DNA from: WJKP01 sp964531215
GTDB lineage: Bacteria > Patescibacteriota > Patescibacteriia > CAIXNZ01
NCBI GenBank assembly: GCA_964531215.1
Contig: CAZHFK010000009.1
Span: 1 to 31,701 of the forward strand
Reading direction: 5' to 3'
Length of the DNA stretch: 31,701 nucleotides
A program made the translations under genes and the position numbers. Positions within the stretch are counted from its first letter, which is position 1, and each line of letters starts with the position of its first letter. Positions 1 through 7,850 of the stretch are shown here, piece by piece. The notes under the pieces are model-generated. The model was not told the DNA's origin, ran no database searches, and was given only the letters and a program-made list of their open reading frames with translations.

Positions 1-28
1 GGCGTCCCAACCGTTAGACGATGGCGGC
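1..28 (-). tRNA. tRNA 5' part, probably tRNA-Glu (cut by window edge)
   Basis: Read on the minus strand, this gives a 7-nt acceptor strand (GCCGCCA), T8, a D-arm with stem GTC/GAC enclosing AACGGTT, and the first bases of the anticodon stem (GCC). The D-arm word CGTCTAACGGTT is typical of bacterial tRNA-Glu. The anticodon lies outside the window, so the isotype is a guess. The 5' end of the tRNA is at position 28. Confidence 0.65.
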
Positions 29-139
29 AAGCAATAAATTTATACCTACTTAAATTAAAATGAATATAAATTTATCTTTAACACAAAAAAATAAAAAATT
101 CAATCTCCAACAACTAATTACTGATACCTAATTACTAAT

Positions 140-1456
140 CTACCTATTATCCCATTCACCTGTTTGTCTTACTAAAAGTTGCTTGGCTTTTTCAGGTTCA
201 GCCATCACTTCTTTTACTATTTTTTCCATTCTAATTCCCTGCGAACCTTTAATTAAAATCAAATCACCGGGCTGAATTATATCCTGTAAAAACTTGCCGG
301 CCCGTTCTGTGTCTTTAAATTCATGAACATTATCTTTAGCTAAACCGGCTTCAATCGCTGACTCGGCGGTTAATTTTGATTCATTGCCAACTGTAATCAA
401 ATAATCTATTTCCGCTTCAGAAATATTAAAACCTATTTCGCGATGAGCTGCAGCTGAACGATCACCTAATTCCAGCATATCCCCCAAAACCGCAATCTTT
501 CTTTTACCTTCCGGTAAATCAATCATTTTCATTACTTCCAAAGCGGTTTTAACTGCTAAAGGCGAGGAATTATAAGTATCATCAATCAATAAAGTATATT
601 TAATCCCGGCAATTAAATTCATCCTGCCCTTAGGAGGCCGATATTGGCGCAAAGCTTCGGAAATATCAACCAAATTCATTTTATACGCAATCCCCACTGC
701 AAATGCCGCCAAAGCGGCATAAGCCTGCTGTTTACCAAAACAATGGGGTAAAAAAACAGGTACTGTTGAACCGTTATAATTGATTTTAAAACTGGTCCCC
801 CAAACCTTGCATTCCCATTGATACTGACTTTCACAAAAATCCTGTTCCAAGCCGGAAAAAAGCAATTCACCGGCTGTAATATCAGCACCCACCTGAAAAC
901 CAAAAGTTAAAAATTTTGTTTTTAACCTGTCTCGTAAACTCATTACATTCTCATCATCATAATTTAAAACGGCAACAGACTCTTTTTCCAAAGTAGTAAC
1001 TATTTTTTCTTTTTCTTTTAAAACACCTTTTAAATCCTTAAAAGCATGCAAATGAGCTTCACTGACTGCCGTTAACACACCGATTTTAGGCTTAATAATT
1101 TTTAATAAATATTCTATATCACCTTTTTTATCAGCCCCCAGCTCCAAAACTAAAATTTCCGGATATTCTTTATCATTAAAAATCAATAATTTAATAGCTC
1201 GGTAAAAAACTTTTAACCATTTAAATAAATTTCTACCACCGGTTTCTGAACCAATAACAGTCAAAGGCACGCCCAGCTCATTATTATAACTTTTAATATT
1301 GCGACGAACATTATATTCAAATGATAAAACTGCAAAAACCGCTTCTTTAACAGAAGTTTTGCCCACGCTACCGGTAATGCCGACTATTTCCGGCTTATAT
1401 TTTTTGATTATTTGTTTAGCAAATAAAATTAAAATCTTTTCTAAAAATTTTTTCAT
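140..1456 (-). CDS. murF: MurF-type UDP-MurNAc-tripeptide:D-Ala-D-Ala ligase, lacking the N-terminal domain
   Basis: This cytoplasmic ATP-dependent ligase adds D-Ala-D-Ala to UDP-MurNAc-tripeptide, the last soluble step of peptidoglycan precursor synthesis. The Mur ligase P-loop GITGSVGKTS is at residues 26-35, followed by the central ATPase domain (LELGADKKGDIEYL) and the C-terminal domain with DDTYNSSP and VLGDMLELG. Canonical MurF has roughly 80-100 residues of substrate-binding domain before the P-loop. Here only 25 mostly hydrophobic or basic residues precede it, so that domain is absent. The ATG at 1456 follows the upstream transpeptidase by 25 bp, an ftsI-murF order like the division/cell-wall cluster. 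No Shine-Dalgarno sequence is visible. Assignment to MurF rather than MurE rests on overall resemblance. Confidence 0.88.
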   Translation of the reverse strand: MKKFLEKILILFAKQIIKKYKPEIVGITGSVGKTSVKEAVFAVLSFEYNVRRNIKSYNNELGVPLTVIGSETGGRNLFKWLKVFYRAIKLLIFNDKEYPEILVLELGADKKGDIEYLLKIIKPKIGVLTAVSEAHLHAFKDLKGVLKEKEKIVTTLEKESVAVLNYDDENVMSLRDRLKTKFLTFGFQVGADITAGELLFSGLEQDFCESQYQWECKVWGTSFKINYNGSTVPVFLPHCFGKQQAYAALAAFAVGIAYKMNLVDISEALRQYRPPKGRMNLIAGIKYTLLIDDTYNSSPLAVKTALEVMKMIDLPEGKRKIAVLGDMLELGDRSAAAHREIGFNISEAEIDYLITVGNESKLTAESAIEAGLAKDNVHEFKDTERAGKFLQDIIQPGDLILIKGSQGIRMEKIVKEVMAEPEKAKQLLVRQTGEWDNR

Positions 1457-1481
1457 AATTTTTTATTATATTATTAAAATA

Positions 1482-3275
1482 TTATAAAGCATCTGGCATG
1501 ACATGGTAATAATCCAAAATAAATTTAGCCAAACGGCTAAAAAGCGGGGCCGTTGTCACTGAAGAATAAGAACCCTTTTTCGGATTTTCAAATTTTAAAA
1601 TCATGGTAAAAGCCGGATCTTTAACAGGCGCGAAACCGATAAAAGAATGATTTGTTTTATTGGAATATTTTCCTCCTTCAGCAACTTGAGCGGTACCGGT
1701 TTTACCGGCAACATAATAACCAGGCACTGACGCCGCTTGACCTTGTCCGTTTTTTACTACTGAAACCATCATACCTGATAATAAAGTTGATGTTTTGGAA
1801 GAAATAATCTGTTTGGGCCTTGGACGGTTAGTCTTAATTACCACTCCATCAGCTTGTCTGATTTCTTCAATTATATAAGGGCTAACCAATTCTCCGCCAT
1901 TGGCAATAGCTGAAAAAGCCTGGACCATCTGTAAAGGTGTGACCGTAATACCTTGGCCAAAAGAACCTGTTGCTTCAAAAACTTCGCTGCGTTTTTTTAA
2001 TGAACGAATATCACCGGCTACTTCGGTATCAAGCTGAATACCGGTTTTTTCACCAAAACCAAATTTTTCAACATATTTTCTAAAATCTCTTTTGCCTATT
2101 TGTCTAACAGCAAAAATAGTCCCGGTGTTTAAGGATTTTTCCAAAACCTGCGTCATTGTCTGCTTCCCATGGGATTGTTTATCAACATTTCTAATGGTAA
2201 ATTCATCAATTTTTACAAATCCATCATCAATATAAGTTGTTTCCGGAGTTATAACTCCCAAATCCAAACCGGCTGCCATAGTAATTGGTTTAAAAATCGA
2301 ACCGGGTTCATACGCCTCAAAAATTGCCCGATTATTATAAGCGCTAATATCTTCTATACTACCAGAATCATTAGGATCAAAATCAGGATAAGAACACATA
2401 GCAATAATTTCACCGGTTTGGGGATGCATCACCACTGCTGCCGCACTTTCAGCTTCAATAATTTCCGCATGCATGTTTAATTGAGAGCAAACTTCAAACT
2501 GAACAGTTTTATCCAAAGTTAAAATTATATCAGCCCCATCTTCGGCTCTTACAAATTCTTTATCGCCAACCGAAATAAGCCTTCCGGCAATATCTTTTTC
2601 TGATTTTACTGTACCTTGCTGTCCCGATAATTGCTGATCAAAATGACCTTCCACGCCGTAAAGTCCTTTTTTGGTGCCATCTTTGGCAAAACCAACATAA
2701 CCCAAAATATTTGAACTGATATTTTTTTCCGGATAATAACGAAATGTTTCTTTAACTGATTTAATACCGTTTAATTCCAGCTGCTCAATCATCTCCACCT
2801 GGGAATCTTCCACTTTATGTTTTAAAGGTTCGTAAGGATCATCTGTTTTTGATAATTTTTCTGTTAACTCTTTTTTTAAATCTTCTAATTTTTCCTCATC
2901 TGCCTCTAAAATTGGAACTAATAATTCAGCTACTTCGTCTGGCTTCTTATCAATAAACTTGGGCTGAGCATAAACCAAATTATAATCTTTATTAATTGCC
3001 AAAGGATACAATATCTCTTGTTTAGACAAAGCTGAACCGGCCTTATCCTTTAAAAAGATGGAGCCTCTTTCCGGGAAAAGTTTCTGGTAAATCTCATGCT
3101 GATCAGAAGCCAAGGCATAATAAAAATCAAATTTTAAAACTTGAAAATCAAAAAGCCTGGCAATTATTAATAAAGCAAAAACTGCAAATAAAATTGCCAT
3201 TAATTTTATACGTGGCTCAAAATTTTTAGCTAAAGTATGTTTCTTTTTTCTTTTCCAGCGTGTTAAATCCCACAT
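1482..3275 (-). CDS. ftsI: FtsI/PBP2-type peptidoglycan D,D-transpeptidase
   Basis: A 597-aa class B penicillin-binding protein that crosslinks peptidoglycan outside the membrane, most likely for septation given the adjacent murF. A basic N-terminus precedes one membrane anchor (about residues 25-40). The PBP dimerization domain follows (about 60-235), starting with RGSIFLKD. The transpeptidase domain has all three active-site motifs: SIFK with catalytic S326 and K329, SLN at 381-383, and KTGT at 525-528. Length is normal for the family. The C-terminus ends soon after the catalytic domain, with no PASTA repeats. No Shine-Dalgarno sequence is seen upstream of the ATG at 3275. Confidence 0.92.
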   Translation of the reverse strand: MWDLTRWKRKKKHTLAKNFEPRIKLMAILFAVFALLIIARLFDFQVLKFDFYYALASDQHEIYQKLFPERGSIFLKDKAGSALSKQEILYPLAINKDYNLVYAQPKFIDKKPDEVAELLVPILEADEEKLEDLKKELTEKLSKTDDPYEPLKHKVEDSQVEMIEQLELNGIKSVKETFRYYPEKNISSNILGYVGFAKDGTKKGLYGVEGHFDQQLSGQQGTVKSEKDIAGRLISVGDKEFVRAEDGADIILTLDKTVQFEVCSQLNMHAEIIEAESAAAVVMHPQTGEIIAMCSYPDFDPNDSGSIEDISAYNNRAIFEAYEPGSIFKPITMAAGLDLGVITPETTYIDDGFVKIDEFTIRNVDKQSHGKQTMTQVLEKSLNTGTIFAVRQIGKRDFRKYVEKFGFGEKTGIQLDTEVAGDIRSLKKRSEVFEATGSFGQGITVTPLQMVQAFSAIANGGELVSPYIIEEIRQADGVVIKTNRPRPKQIISSKTSTLLSGMMVSVVKNGQGQAASVPGYYVAGKTGTAQVAEGGKYSNKTNHSFIGFAPVKDPAFTMILKFENPKKGSYSSVTTAPLFSRLAKFILDYYHVMPDAL

Positions 3276-3325
3276 ATTATATATTTATTAATATCATCTA
3301 TATTTTACCAAAAAAATACTTAAAT

Positions 3326-3361
3326 AAAAAATCGCCTTGGAACAAGACTAGACGATTTTTT
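3326..3361 (-). terminator. Hairpin terminator after the slipin gene
   Basis: A 9-bp AT-rich stem (AAAAAATCG with CGATTTTTT) encloses an 18-nt loop just downstream of the minus-strand slipin gene. It is followed by a T-rich run on the minus strand. The weak stem makes the call moderate. Confidence 0.45.
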
Positions 3362-3369
3362 ATTTATTC

Positions 3370-4146
3370 TTAGTTTTTTGCACCTTTTTTAACATCTTGG
3401 GCAAATTTATCCCCAATATTTTCAAAAGCTCGGATAATTTCTAAAGGAATGGCATAAACAATCGTATTTGACTGATCAGAAGAAATATCGTTTAAAGAAT
3501 TCAAAGTTCTTAAATGCAATGCGCCTGTTTTAGCTGATAAAATTTCACCGGCTTTGGCTAAATTCTCAGCAGCCGTAACCTCGCCCTCGGCTTTAATTAT
3601 AACTGCTCGTCTTTCACGTTCAGCTTCAGCTTGTTTAGCCATTGTTCTTTTCATTTCTTCGGGTAAAACAATATCTTTTAAATCAACCGAATCAACTTTA
3701 ATTCCCCAAGGATCGGTTGCTTGATCAACAATTTTCTTAATTCTGTTAGAAATAGTATCACGATTTGTTAATAATTCATCCAAATCAACTTCACCGGCAA
3801 CATTTCTCATTGTGGTTTGAGCTAACTGTGAAACAGCATAATAAAAATTTTCAACTTCAATAATAGCTTTAGCTGCATCTGAAACTTTATAATAAATAAC
3901 GGCATTAATCTGGCAAGAAACATTATCTTTGGTAATCGCCTCCTGGTCAGGGACATCCACGGCTTTGACACGCATGTCGACCTTGAGCATCCTTTGAAAA
4001 ATCGGAATAACAATGTGCCAGCCTGGATTTCGTGTACCGCTATATTTACCCATGGTAAACATCACGCCCCGTTGATACTGATCGACCTGTCGTAAAAAAC
4101 TCAAAAAAATAATAACCAATACTATTAAAAAAATCACATAACCCAT
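3370..4146 (-). CDS. Slipin (SPFH/stomatin-family membrane protein)
   Basis: A 258-aa stomatin-like protein. One N-terminal membrane segment (residues 2-18) is followed by an SPFH/Band 7 domain with typical slipin words: QYQRGVMFTMGKY, GWHIVIPIF, VDMRVKAVDVP and RNVAGEVDLDELLTNRD. A charged helix (MKRTMAKQAEAERERRAVII) then leads to the oligomerization region. Slipins form membrane microdomain scaffolds. In bacteria they often pair with an NfeD-like membrane partner, but no clear NfeD is adjacent here. The next upstream gene encodes a small three-helix membrane protein, so a joint role is only a guess. Confidence 0.9.
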   Translation of the reverse strand: MGYVIFLIVLVIIFLSFLRQVDQYQRGVMFTMGKYSGTRNPGWHIVIPIFQRMLKVDMRVKAVDVPDQEAITKDNVSCQINAVIYYKVSDAAKAIIEVENFYYAVSQLAQTTMRNVAGEVDLDELLTNRDTISNRIKKIVDQATDPWGIKVDSVDLKDIVLPEEMKRTMAKQAEAERERRAVIIKAEGEVTAAENLAKAGEILSAKTGALHLRTLNSLNDISSDQSNTIVYAIPLEIIRAFENIGDKFAQDVKKGAKN

Positions 4147-4165
4147 AATTTTTATTATTAATTAT

Positions 4166-4504
4166 TTAAATTGTAAAAATCACCAATAACACCAATAAAA
4201 AACCGATTAAAATAGTTGCCAAACTGGTTAAAACAGTACAAACCGCTTGTTTGTAGTTTTTTTGTAAAAATAAATAAGCCGGATAAGCAAAAATCATTAA
4301 ACCGGAAATCGCTGCGCTAAAAACCAATAAAATCAAAACCAAAAGCATAGCCAAAGGTCCGCCATAAGCAGCTGTTTCTTTCATAATCTGGTCCATTGCC
4401 ATTATGATTAAAACAACTAAAACAATATATGCCAACTGAGCAATACCAGTGCCAATTCCCCATTTATAAATTTCCGCTTTATTAAGCTTTTTTGATTTAA
4501 ACAT
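4166..4504 (-). CDS. Small membrane protein, three predicted helices
   Basis: A 112-aa protein of unknown function. After a basic start (MFKSKKLNKAEIYKW) come three hydrophobic stretches at roughly residues 18-38, 50-75 and 85-111. I recognise no family. It lies 19 bp upstream of the slipin gene on the same strand and is probably cotranscribed with it. The topology and spacing make it a candidate slipin partner, but nothing in the sequence proves that. Confidence 0.7.
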   Translation of the reverse strand: MFKSKKLNKAEIYKWGIGTGIAQLAYIVLVVLIIMAMDQIMKETAAYGGPLAMLLVLILLVFSAAISGLMIFAYPAYLFLQKNYKQAVCTVLTSLATILIGFLLVLLVIFTI

Positions 4505-4549
4505 AAAATTAAATTAAAAAATTAATTATTAAAATATTAAGGGAATTGA

Positions 4550-4879
4550 CTATTCAAATTGGGCTGAATCAACTCCTACCCAAATTTCATTAGCTTTATC
4601 CCATCTAAAAGCCAATAAAGTCCTGACTTTTTCTGTATCAGATGTAACATAATCAACTTTGGTTTCTTGGCCGGAACGTTTGGAATAAATTGTTTTTTTA
4701 TCCAAAACCAAAGGTTTGACAATAAACTCCAATTTCATTTTACCCAAGGGGCCATTAAAAATTAAAGTTTCTTTGGTTCCGTCGCCCTGATCGGTCGGCA
4801 AATCAGTCACGGTATTTCCCAAAACTTCAAAATTATTATTGGCCATTTCTTTAATTTGTTCCCAGCGTTCTTCAGTCAT
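4550..4879 (-). CDS. Hypothetical protein, 109 aa
   Basis: A soluble protein with no signal peptide or membrane segment. It begins MTEERWEQIKEMANNNFEV, continues with a beta-rich stretch (ETLIFNGPLGKMKLEFIVKP) and ends with a tryptophan-containing segment (FRWDKANEIWVGVDSAQFE). I do not recognise the family. It sits 45 bp upstream of the small membrane protein gene in the same minus-strand group. The reading frame is clean and the amino-acid composition is ordinary, so I take it as a real gene. Confidence 0.65.
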   Translation of the reverse strand: MTEERWEQIKEMANNNFEVLGNTVTDLPTDQGDGTKETLIFNGPLGKMKLEFIVKPLVLDKKTIYSKRSGQETKVDYVTSDTEKVRTLLAFRWDKANEIWVGVDSAQFE

Positions 4880-4902
4880 ATATTTATTTATTAATTATTT
4901 AA

Positions 4903-4951
4903 ACACGAAAATATTATCACGAAATACACGAAATTTTCGTATTATTCGTGT
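4903..4951. repeat. Short intergenic repeat of CACGAA/TTCGTG words
   Basis: The spacer before queH contains CACGAA three times in direct orientation and TTCGTG once in inverted orientation. The outer ACACGAA and TTCGTGT can pair. No gene is encoded here. It may be a dispersed repeat or a weak structured spacer. Confidence 0.4.
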
Positions 4952-4965
4952 AAAAATTCAGTGGT

Positions 4966-5502
4966 TCAGCCTTTCATGGAAAACAAACAGCCACAATAAT
5001 CTTGTTTGTACAATCCCATTTGCTTAGACAGCCAATCCGCTATCTGCGTGCCGAATTCTTTTTTAAAATCTTGATCAAAAAATTTTATTTTAAACTTATC
5101 TTCTACTTTACGGCCGGTTTCCAAAACTTTAAACGATTGTTTTTGCCTACCCATGGTTAAAGTGCTTGAAAACCATTCAAAGTTATTGGCTTTGGCATAT
5201 TCGGCTGCCTTTGACAAACGATACAAAAAACATAAATTACAGCGAAACCCTTTTTCCGGCTCAGCCTCATAGCCTTGTACAAATTTAAACCAGTCAGTCG
5301 GCTGATAATCAGGCTCCAGATAATTTATTTTTCTGGATTTGCAAAAATTTTTAATCTCGGCTAAACGTTTTAAGTATTCTTCTTCTGGCCAAATATTGGG
5401 ATTAAAAAAATAAACAGTTATATCAAACTTATTCAAAAGCTGGTTAATCACATAAATACTGCAGGAAGCACAACAAACATGCAATAATAACTTTTCTTTC
5501 AT
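4966..5502 (-). CDS. queH: Epoxyqueuosine reductase QueH
   Basis: QueH (old name DUF208) reduces epoxyqueuosine to queuosine in the wobble position of tRNA, using an iron-sulfur cluster. The sequence shows the N-terminal cysteine motif HVCCASC, a second cysteine group (RCNLCFLYRL), the family segment FSSTLTMGRQKQS and the C-terminal YCGCLFS. The reading frame extends further upstream, but the ATG at 5502 fits the family start (MKEKLLLHVCCASC) and avoids overlap with the upstream gene. Length from that start is 178 aa, normal for QueH. No other queuosine gene lies in the window, so the host may make or salvage precursors elsewhere. Confidence 0.9.
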   Translation of the reverse strand: MKEKLLLHVCCASCSIYVINQLLNKFDITVYFFNPNIWPEEEYLKRLAEIKNFCKSRKINYLEPDYQPTDWFKFVQGYEAEPEKGFRCNLCFLYRLSKAAEYAKANNFEWFSSTLTMGRQKQSFKVLETGRKVEDKFKIKFFDQDFKKEFGTQIADWLSKQMGLYKQDYCGCLFSMKG

Positions 5503-5507
5503 AAAAT

Positions 5508-5846
5508 TTAATCTTTTAATAATGCGTTGGTAATCCAAGAAGCTAACCACATAATCAAAGCGCCTAAAAAAGCGGTTTTAAAATCAGCCACCACAAAACC
5601 TTCTACAATGGTTGAAGCAAACCAAAATAATAAAGCATTAATAACCAAAGTAAAAAGTCCCAAAGTTAAAACATTAACCGGTAAAGTTAATAAAATCAAA
5701 ATCGGTCTTAATAAAGCATTGATAACACCCAAAATCAAAGCCGCAATTAAAGCGGCATAAATACCACTCACTGTTACTCCCGGCAAAATATAAGCAATTG
5801 CCAAAATTACCAAAGCATTAATTAACCAACGTAAAATCAAATACAT
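5508..5846 (-). CDS. Phage holin 4 superfamily / YvlD-like membrane protein
   Basis: A 112-aa protein made almost entirely of hydrophobic helices (about four), with the recognisable family pattern: YLILRWLINALVILAIAYI, then LPGVTVSGIYAALIAALILGVINALLRPILILLTLPVNVLTLGLFTLVINALLFW read as successive short segments. Members of this family (Pfam Phage_holin_4_2) are common in bacterial chromosomes and have no established function. The holin name reflects distant similarity only. It ends 5 bp before the queH start and is probably cotranscribed with it. Confidence 0.8.
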   Translation of the reverse strand: MYLILRWLINALVILAIAYILPGVTVSGIYAALIAALILGVINALLRPILILLTLPVNVLTLGLFTLVINALLFWFASTIVEGFVVADFKTAFLGALIMWLASWITNALLKD

Positions 5847-5976
5847 AAATAATTTTTAATAATTAGTTATTAAGTACTTAGCCTTAGTTTCAAATACTAG
5901 CTATTAATACCCGATTCACAATAACCTATCCCTGAAATCATCTTAGCAAAAAAATCAAAATTAAAAAAGTTAAAAT

Positions 5977-7221
5977 TTACAAATATTTCTTATTTTTCAA
6001 CTTATCCGGTAAATAATCCTGCTTGGCATCCTTGGCATTATCATAATTAGGCGTATATTTATAACCCTTCCCATAATTCAAATCTTTCATTAATTTAGTA
6101 GGCGCATTGCGCAAATGCAAAGGAATCGGTTCATTTGGTAAATCTTTAATGTCTTGCTTAACTTTAGCTATGGCTTTATATAATTGATTGCTTTTAGGGG
6201 CTTTGGCTAAATAAACAACTGCTTGAGCCAAAATCACATCGCATTCAGGATAACCAAGAAAATGACAGGCCTGATACGCGCTGACCGCCTGTTCTAAAGC
6301 TTGTGGATCAGCCAAACCAATATCTTCTGAAGCAAAACGAACTAAACGCCGGGCAATATATAAAGGATCCTCTCCCGACTCAATCATCCGGCCCAACCAA
6401 TACAAAGAGGCGTTCTCATCAGAACCGCGCATTGATTTGTGCAAAGCTGAAATAAGATTATAATGCTGTTCACCGGCCTTATCATAAAGATAAGATTTTT
6501 GCAAAGCTTGCTGTATAATTTTTTTATTCAAAATAATTTTTCCGGTTTTATCAGTTTTAACGGCATTAACTGCAAAATCCAAGGCATTTAAAACTGTCCT
6601 GGCATCACCATTGGCCATTTGCGTTAAAAAATCCATTACCTCATCTGGCAAATTAATTTTAAAATTTCCTAAACCGTTTTCCGTATCTTTTAAAGCCTGC
6701 CTAATAATTTGTTTTAATTGTTTTTGATTTAATAATTCCAAAACAAAGACACGGCAACGTGACAATAAGGCTGAATTAATTTCAAAAGACGGATTTTCAG
6801 TAGTTGCGCCAATTAAAGTAACAATGCCTTTTTCCACATAAGGCAAAAGCGCATCCTGTTGTGATTTATTCCAACGATGAATTTCGTCAATAAATAAAAT
6901 GGTCCTAATATCTTTGAATTTTTTACGTTCTTGCGCCTGTTTAATAACTTCACGCAACTCTTTGACTCCGCTGGTCACGGCCGAAAAAGGCACAAAAACC
7001 GAGTGTGTTTTTTGCGCAATTATTTTAGCTAAAGTAGTTTTACCAGTACCTGGCGGTCCCCAAAAAATAATTGAAGGTAAATTATCAGTTTCAATAGCCT
7101 GCCTTAACAATGTTTTAGATCCAATAATTTTTTCCTGGCCAATAAAAGAAGAAAAATCCAAAGGACGCATGCGGTCAGCCAAAGGTGTATTATTATTTAA
7201 ATTTTTATCAAATAAATCCAT
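5977..7221 (-). CDS. rarA: Replication-associated recombination protein A (RarA/MgsA AAA+ ATPase)
   Basis: A 414-aa clamp-loader-like AAA+ ATPase that acts at stalled or gapped replication forks. Walker A is GPPGTGKTT at residues 55-63 and Walker B is ILFIDEIHR with D112 and E113. The RarA segment GATTENPSFEINSALLSRC holds sensor 1 and the arginine finger. The C-terminal MgsA tetramerization domain follows (SMRGSDENASLYWLGRMIESGEDP, written here as two family words joined). Length is normal. The start MDLFDKNLNNNTPLADRMRP fits the family. There is no Shine-Dalgarno sequence. It stands apart from the higher-GC purine region that begins upstream of it. Confidence 0.95.
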   Translation of the reverse strand: MDLFDKNLNNNTPLADRMRPLDFSSFIGQEKIIGSKTLLRQAIETDNLPSIIFWGPPGTGKTTLAKIIAQKTHSVFVPFSAVTSGVKELREVIKQAQERKKFKDIRTILFIDEIHRWNKSQQDALLPYVEKGIVTLIGATTENPSFEINSALLSRCRVFVLELLNQKQLKQIIRQALKDTENGLGNFKINLPDEVMDFLTQMANGDARTVLNALDFAVNAVKTDKTGKIILNKKIIQQALQKSYLYDKAGEQHYNLISALHKSMRGSDENASLYWLGRMIESGEDPLYIARRLVRFASEDIGLADPQALEQAVSAYQACHFLGYPECDVILAQAVVYLAKAPKSNQLYKAIAKVKQDIKDLPNEPIPLHLRNAPTKLMKDLNYGKGYKYTPNYDNAKDAKQDYLPDKLKNKKYL

Positions 7222-7287
7222 AATATTTTTATCTTAACAAAATATTAAAAATAAAAAAAGCCAAATAAATCTTTGGCCAAATTTAAA

Positions 7288-7308
7288 AGCACGCCTGTTT
7301 AGCGTGCT
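7288..7308 (-). terminator. Hairpin terminator downstream of the small gene at 7343-7653
   Basis: A perfect 7-bp stem (AGCACGC with GCGTGCT) around a 7-nt loop. On the minus strand it is followed by TTTTAAATTT. It lies 35 bp past the stop codon of the small minus-strand gene. Confidence 0.6.
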
Positions 7309-7342
7309 CTAAAGGAATCCAGCCGCTAAGCTTAATTCTTAT

Positions 7343-7653
7343 TTACCGATTTGCAGGATTACTCCAAACCGGCCTTGTTTTTTTAGGCTGTTGCCTGCAG
7401 TCTGAGGCCTGCTCGGTTTCCAAAACCACTGAGCAGCGTTCCGGGTAAAACAACGGCTGCTGGTTGCCGTGAACGCCCTTGTTACTCGGACAGATCACCA
7501 GCCGGGACAGCACAGGACATTCGTCTTCGTACTCGGGGCTTGTATGTATTACCAGGCCATGATCGCGAATCTCGAGCTGAGTAATCACGTAGAAATCGTC
7601 CCTTGGTGCTGCCGCAACCAATTTTTTTCCGGCTCAAACACCCTGTTCCTCAT
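7343..7653 (-). pseudogene. Small hypothetical gene interrupted by a frameshift at an A7 run
   Basis: A strong Shine-Dalgarno sequence (AAAGGAGGAGACGGG) stands directly before an ATG at 7653. That frame encodes only MRNRVFEPEKNWLRQHQG and a few more residues before a stop. A run of seven A (minus strand, 7628-7622) lies ten codons in. A -1 shift there joins the start to a long open frame (LVAAAPRDDFYVITQLEIRD onward) ending at 7343, for a product of about 103 aa. Without the shift, the long frame has only a TTG start with no ribosome binding site. I do not recognise the protein. Possible causes are an indel in the genome or assembly, or programmed slippage. Higher GC and the strong ribosome site match the neighbouring pur genes. 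Confidence 0.55.
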
Positions 7654-7695
7654 CCCGTCTCCTCCTTTCTTAAATTTAATATTTTGACACAATAT

Positions 7696-7768
7696 TTGAT
7701 AATATTTATCAATAATCTACCACCGGCAAAAGAGCCGGTGGTATTTATCTTGCGGGCGTCGCCCGCAA
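7696..7768. repeat. Three consecutive inverted repeats in the spacer
   Basis: The first is TTGATA-5-TATCAA (7696-7712). The second is a 10-bp GC-rich stem, TACCACCGGC with GCCGGTGGTA (7718-7743). The third is an 8-bp stem, TTGCGGGC with GCCCGCAA (7750-7768). They lie between purCE and the small gene, both on the minus strand. The first could be an operator for the small gene. The other two look like terminator stems or REP-like palindromes but lack a clear T run. Confidence 0.55.
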
Positions 7769-7807
7769 TCACTTGCCGAAAAATCGAAACGGTAATTTAG
7801 CTAATAA

Positions 7808-7833
7808 AAAAGCGCCCTTTGCAGGACGCTTTT
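7808..7833 (-). terminator. Rho-independent terminator of purCE
   Basis: An 11-bp stem with one mismatch (AAAAGCGTCCT with AGGGCGCTTTT on the minus strand) has a 4-nt loop and is followed by further T residues. It is 18 bp past the purCE stop. A second small palindrome (GATCGT-AA-ACGATC) overlaps the stop codon itself. Confidence 0.8.
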
Positions 7834-7850
7834 AGCTTGATCGTAAACGA

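Noticed and set aside
4903..4951. CRISPR array start (CACGAA repeats)
   Set aside because: Units are only six bases and irregularly spaced, with no spacers and no cas genes in the window.
5508..5846. Prophage holin
   Set aside because: The family name comes from distant similarity. No phage genes surround it, and such proteins are common chromosomal membrane proteins.
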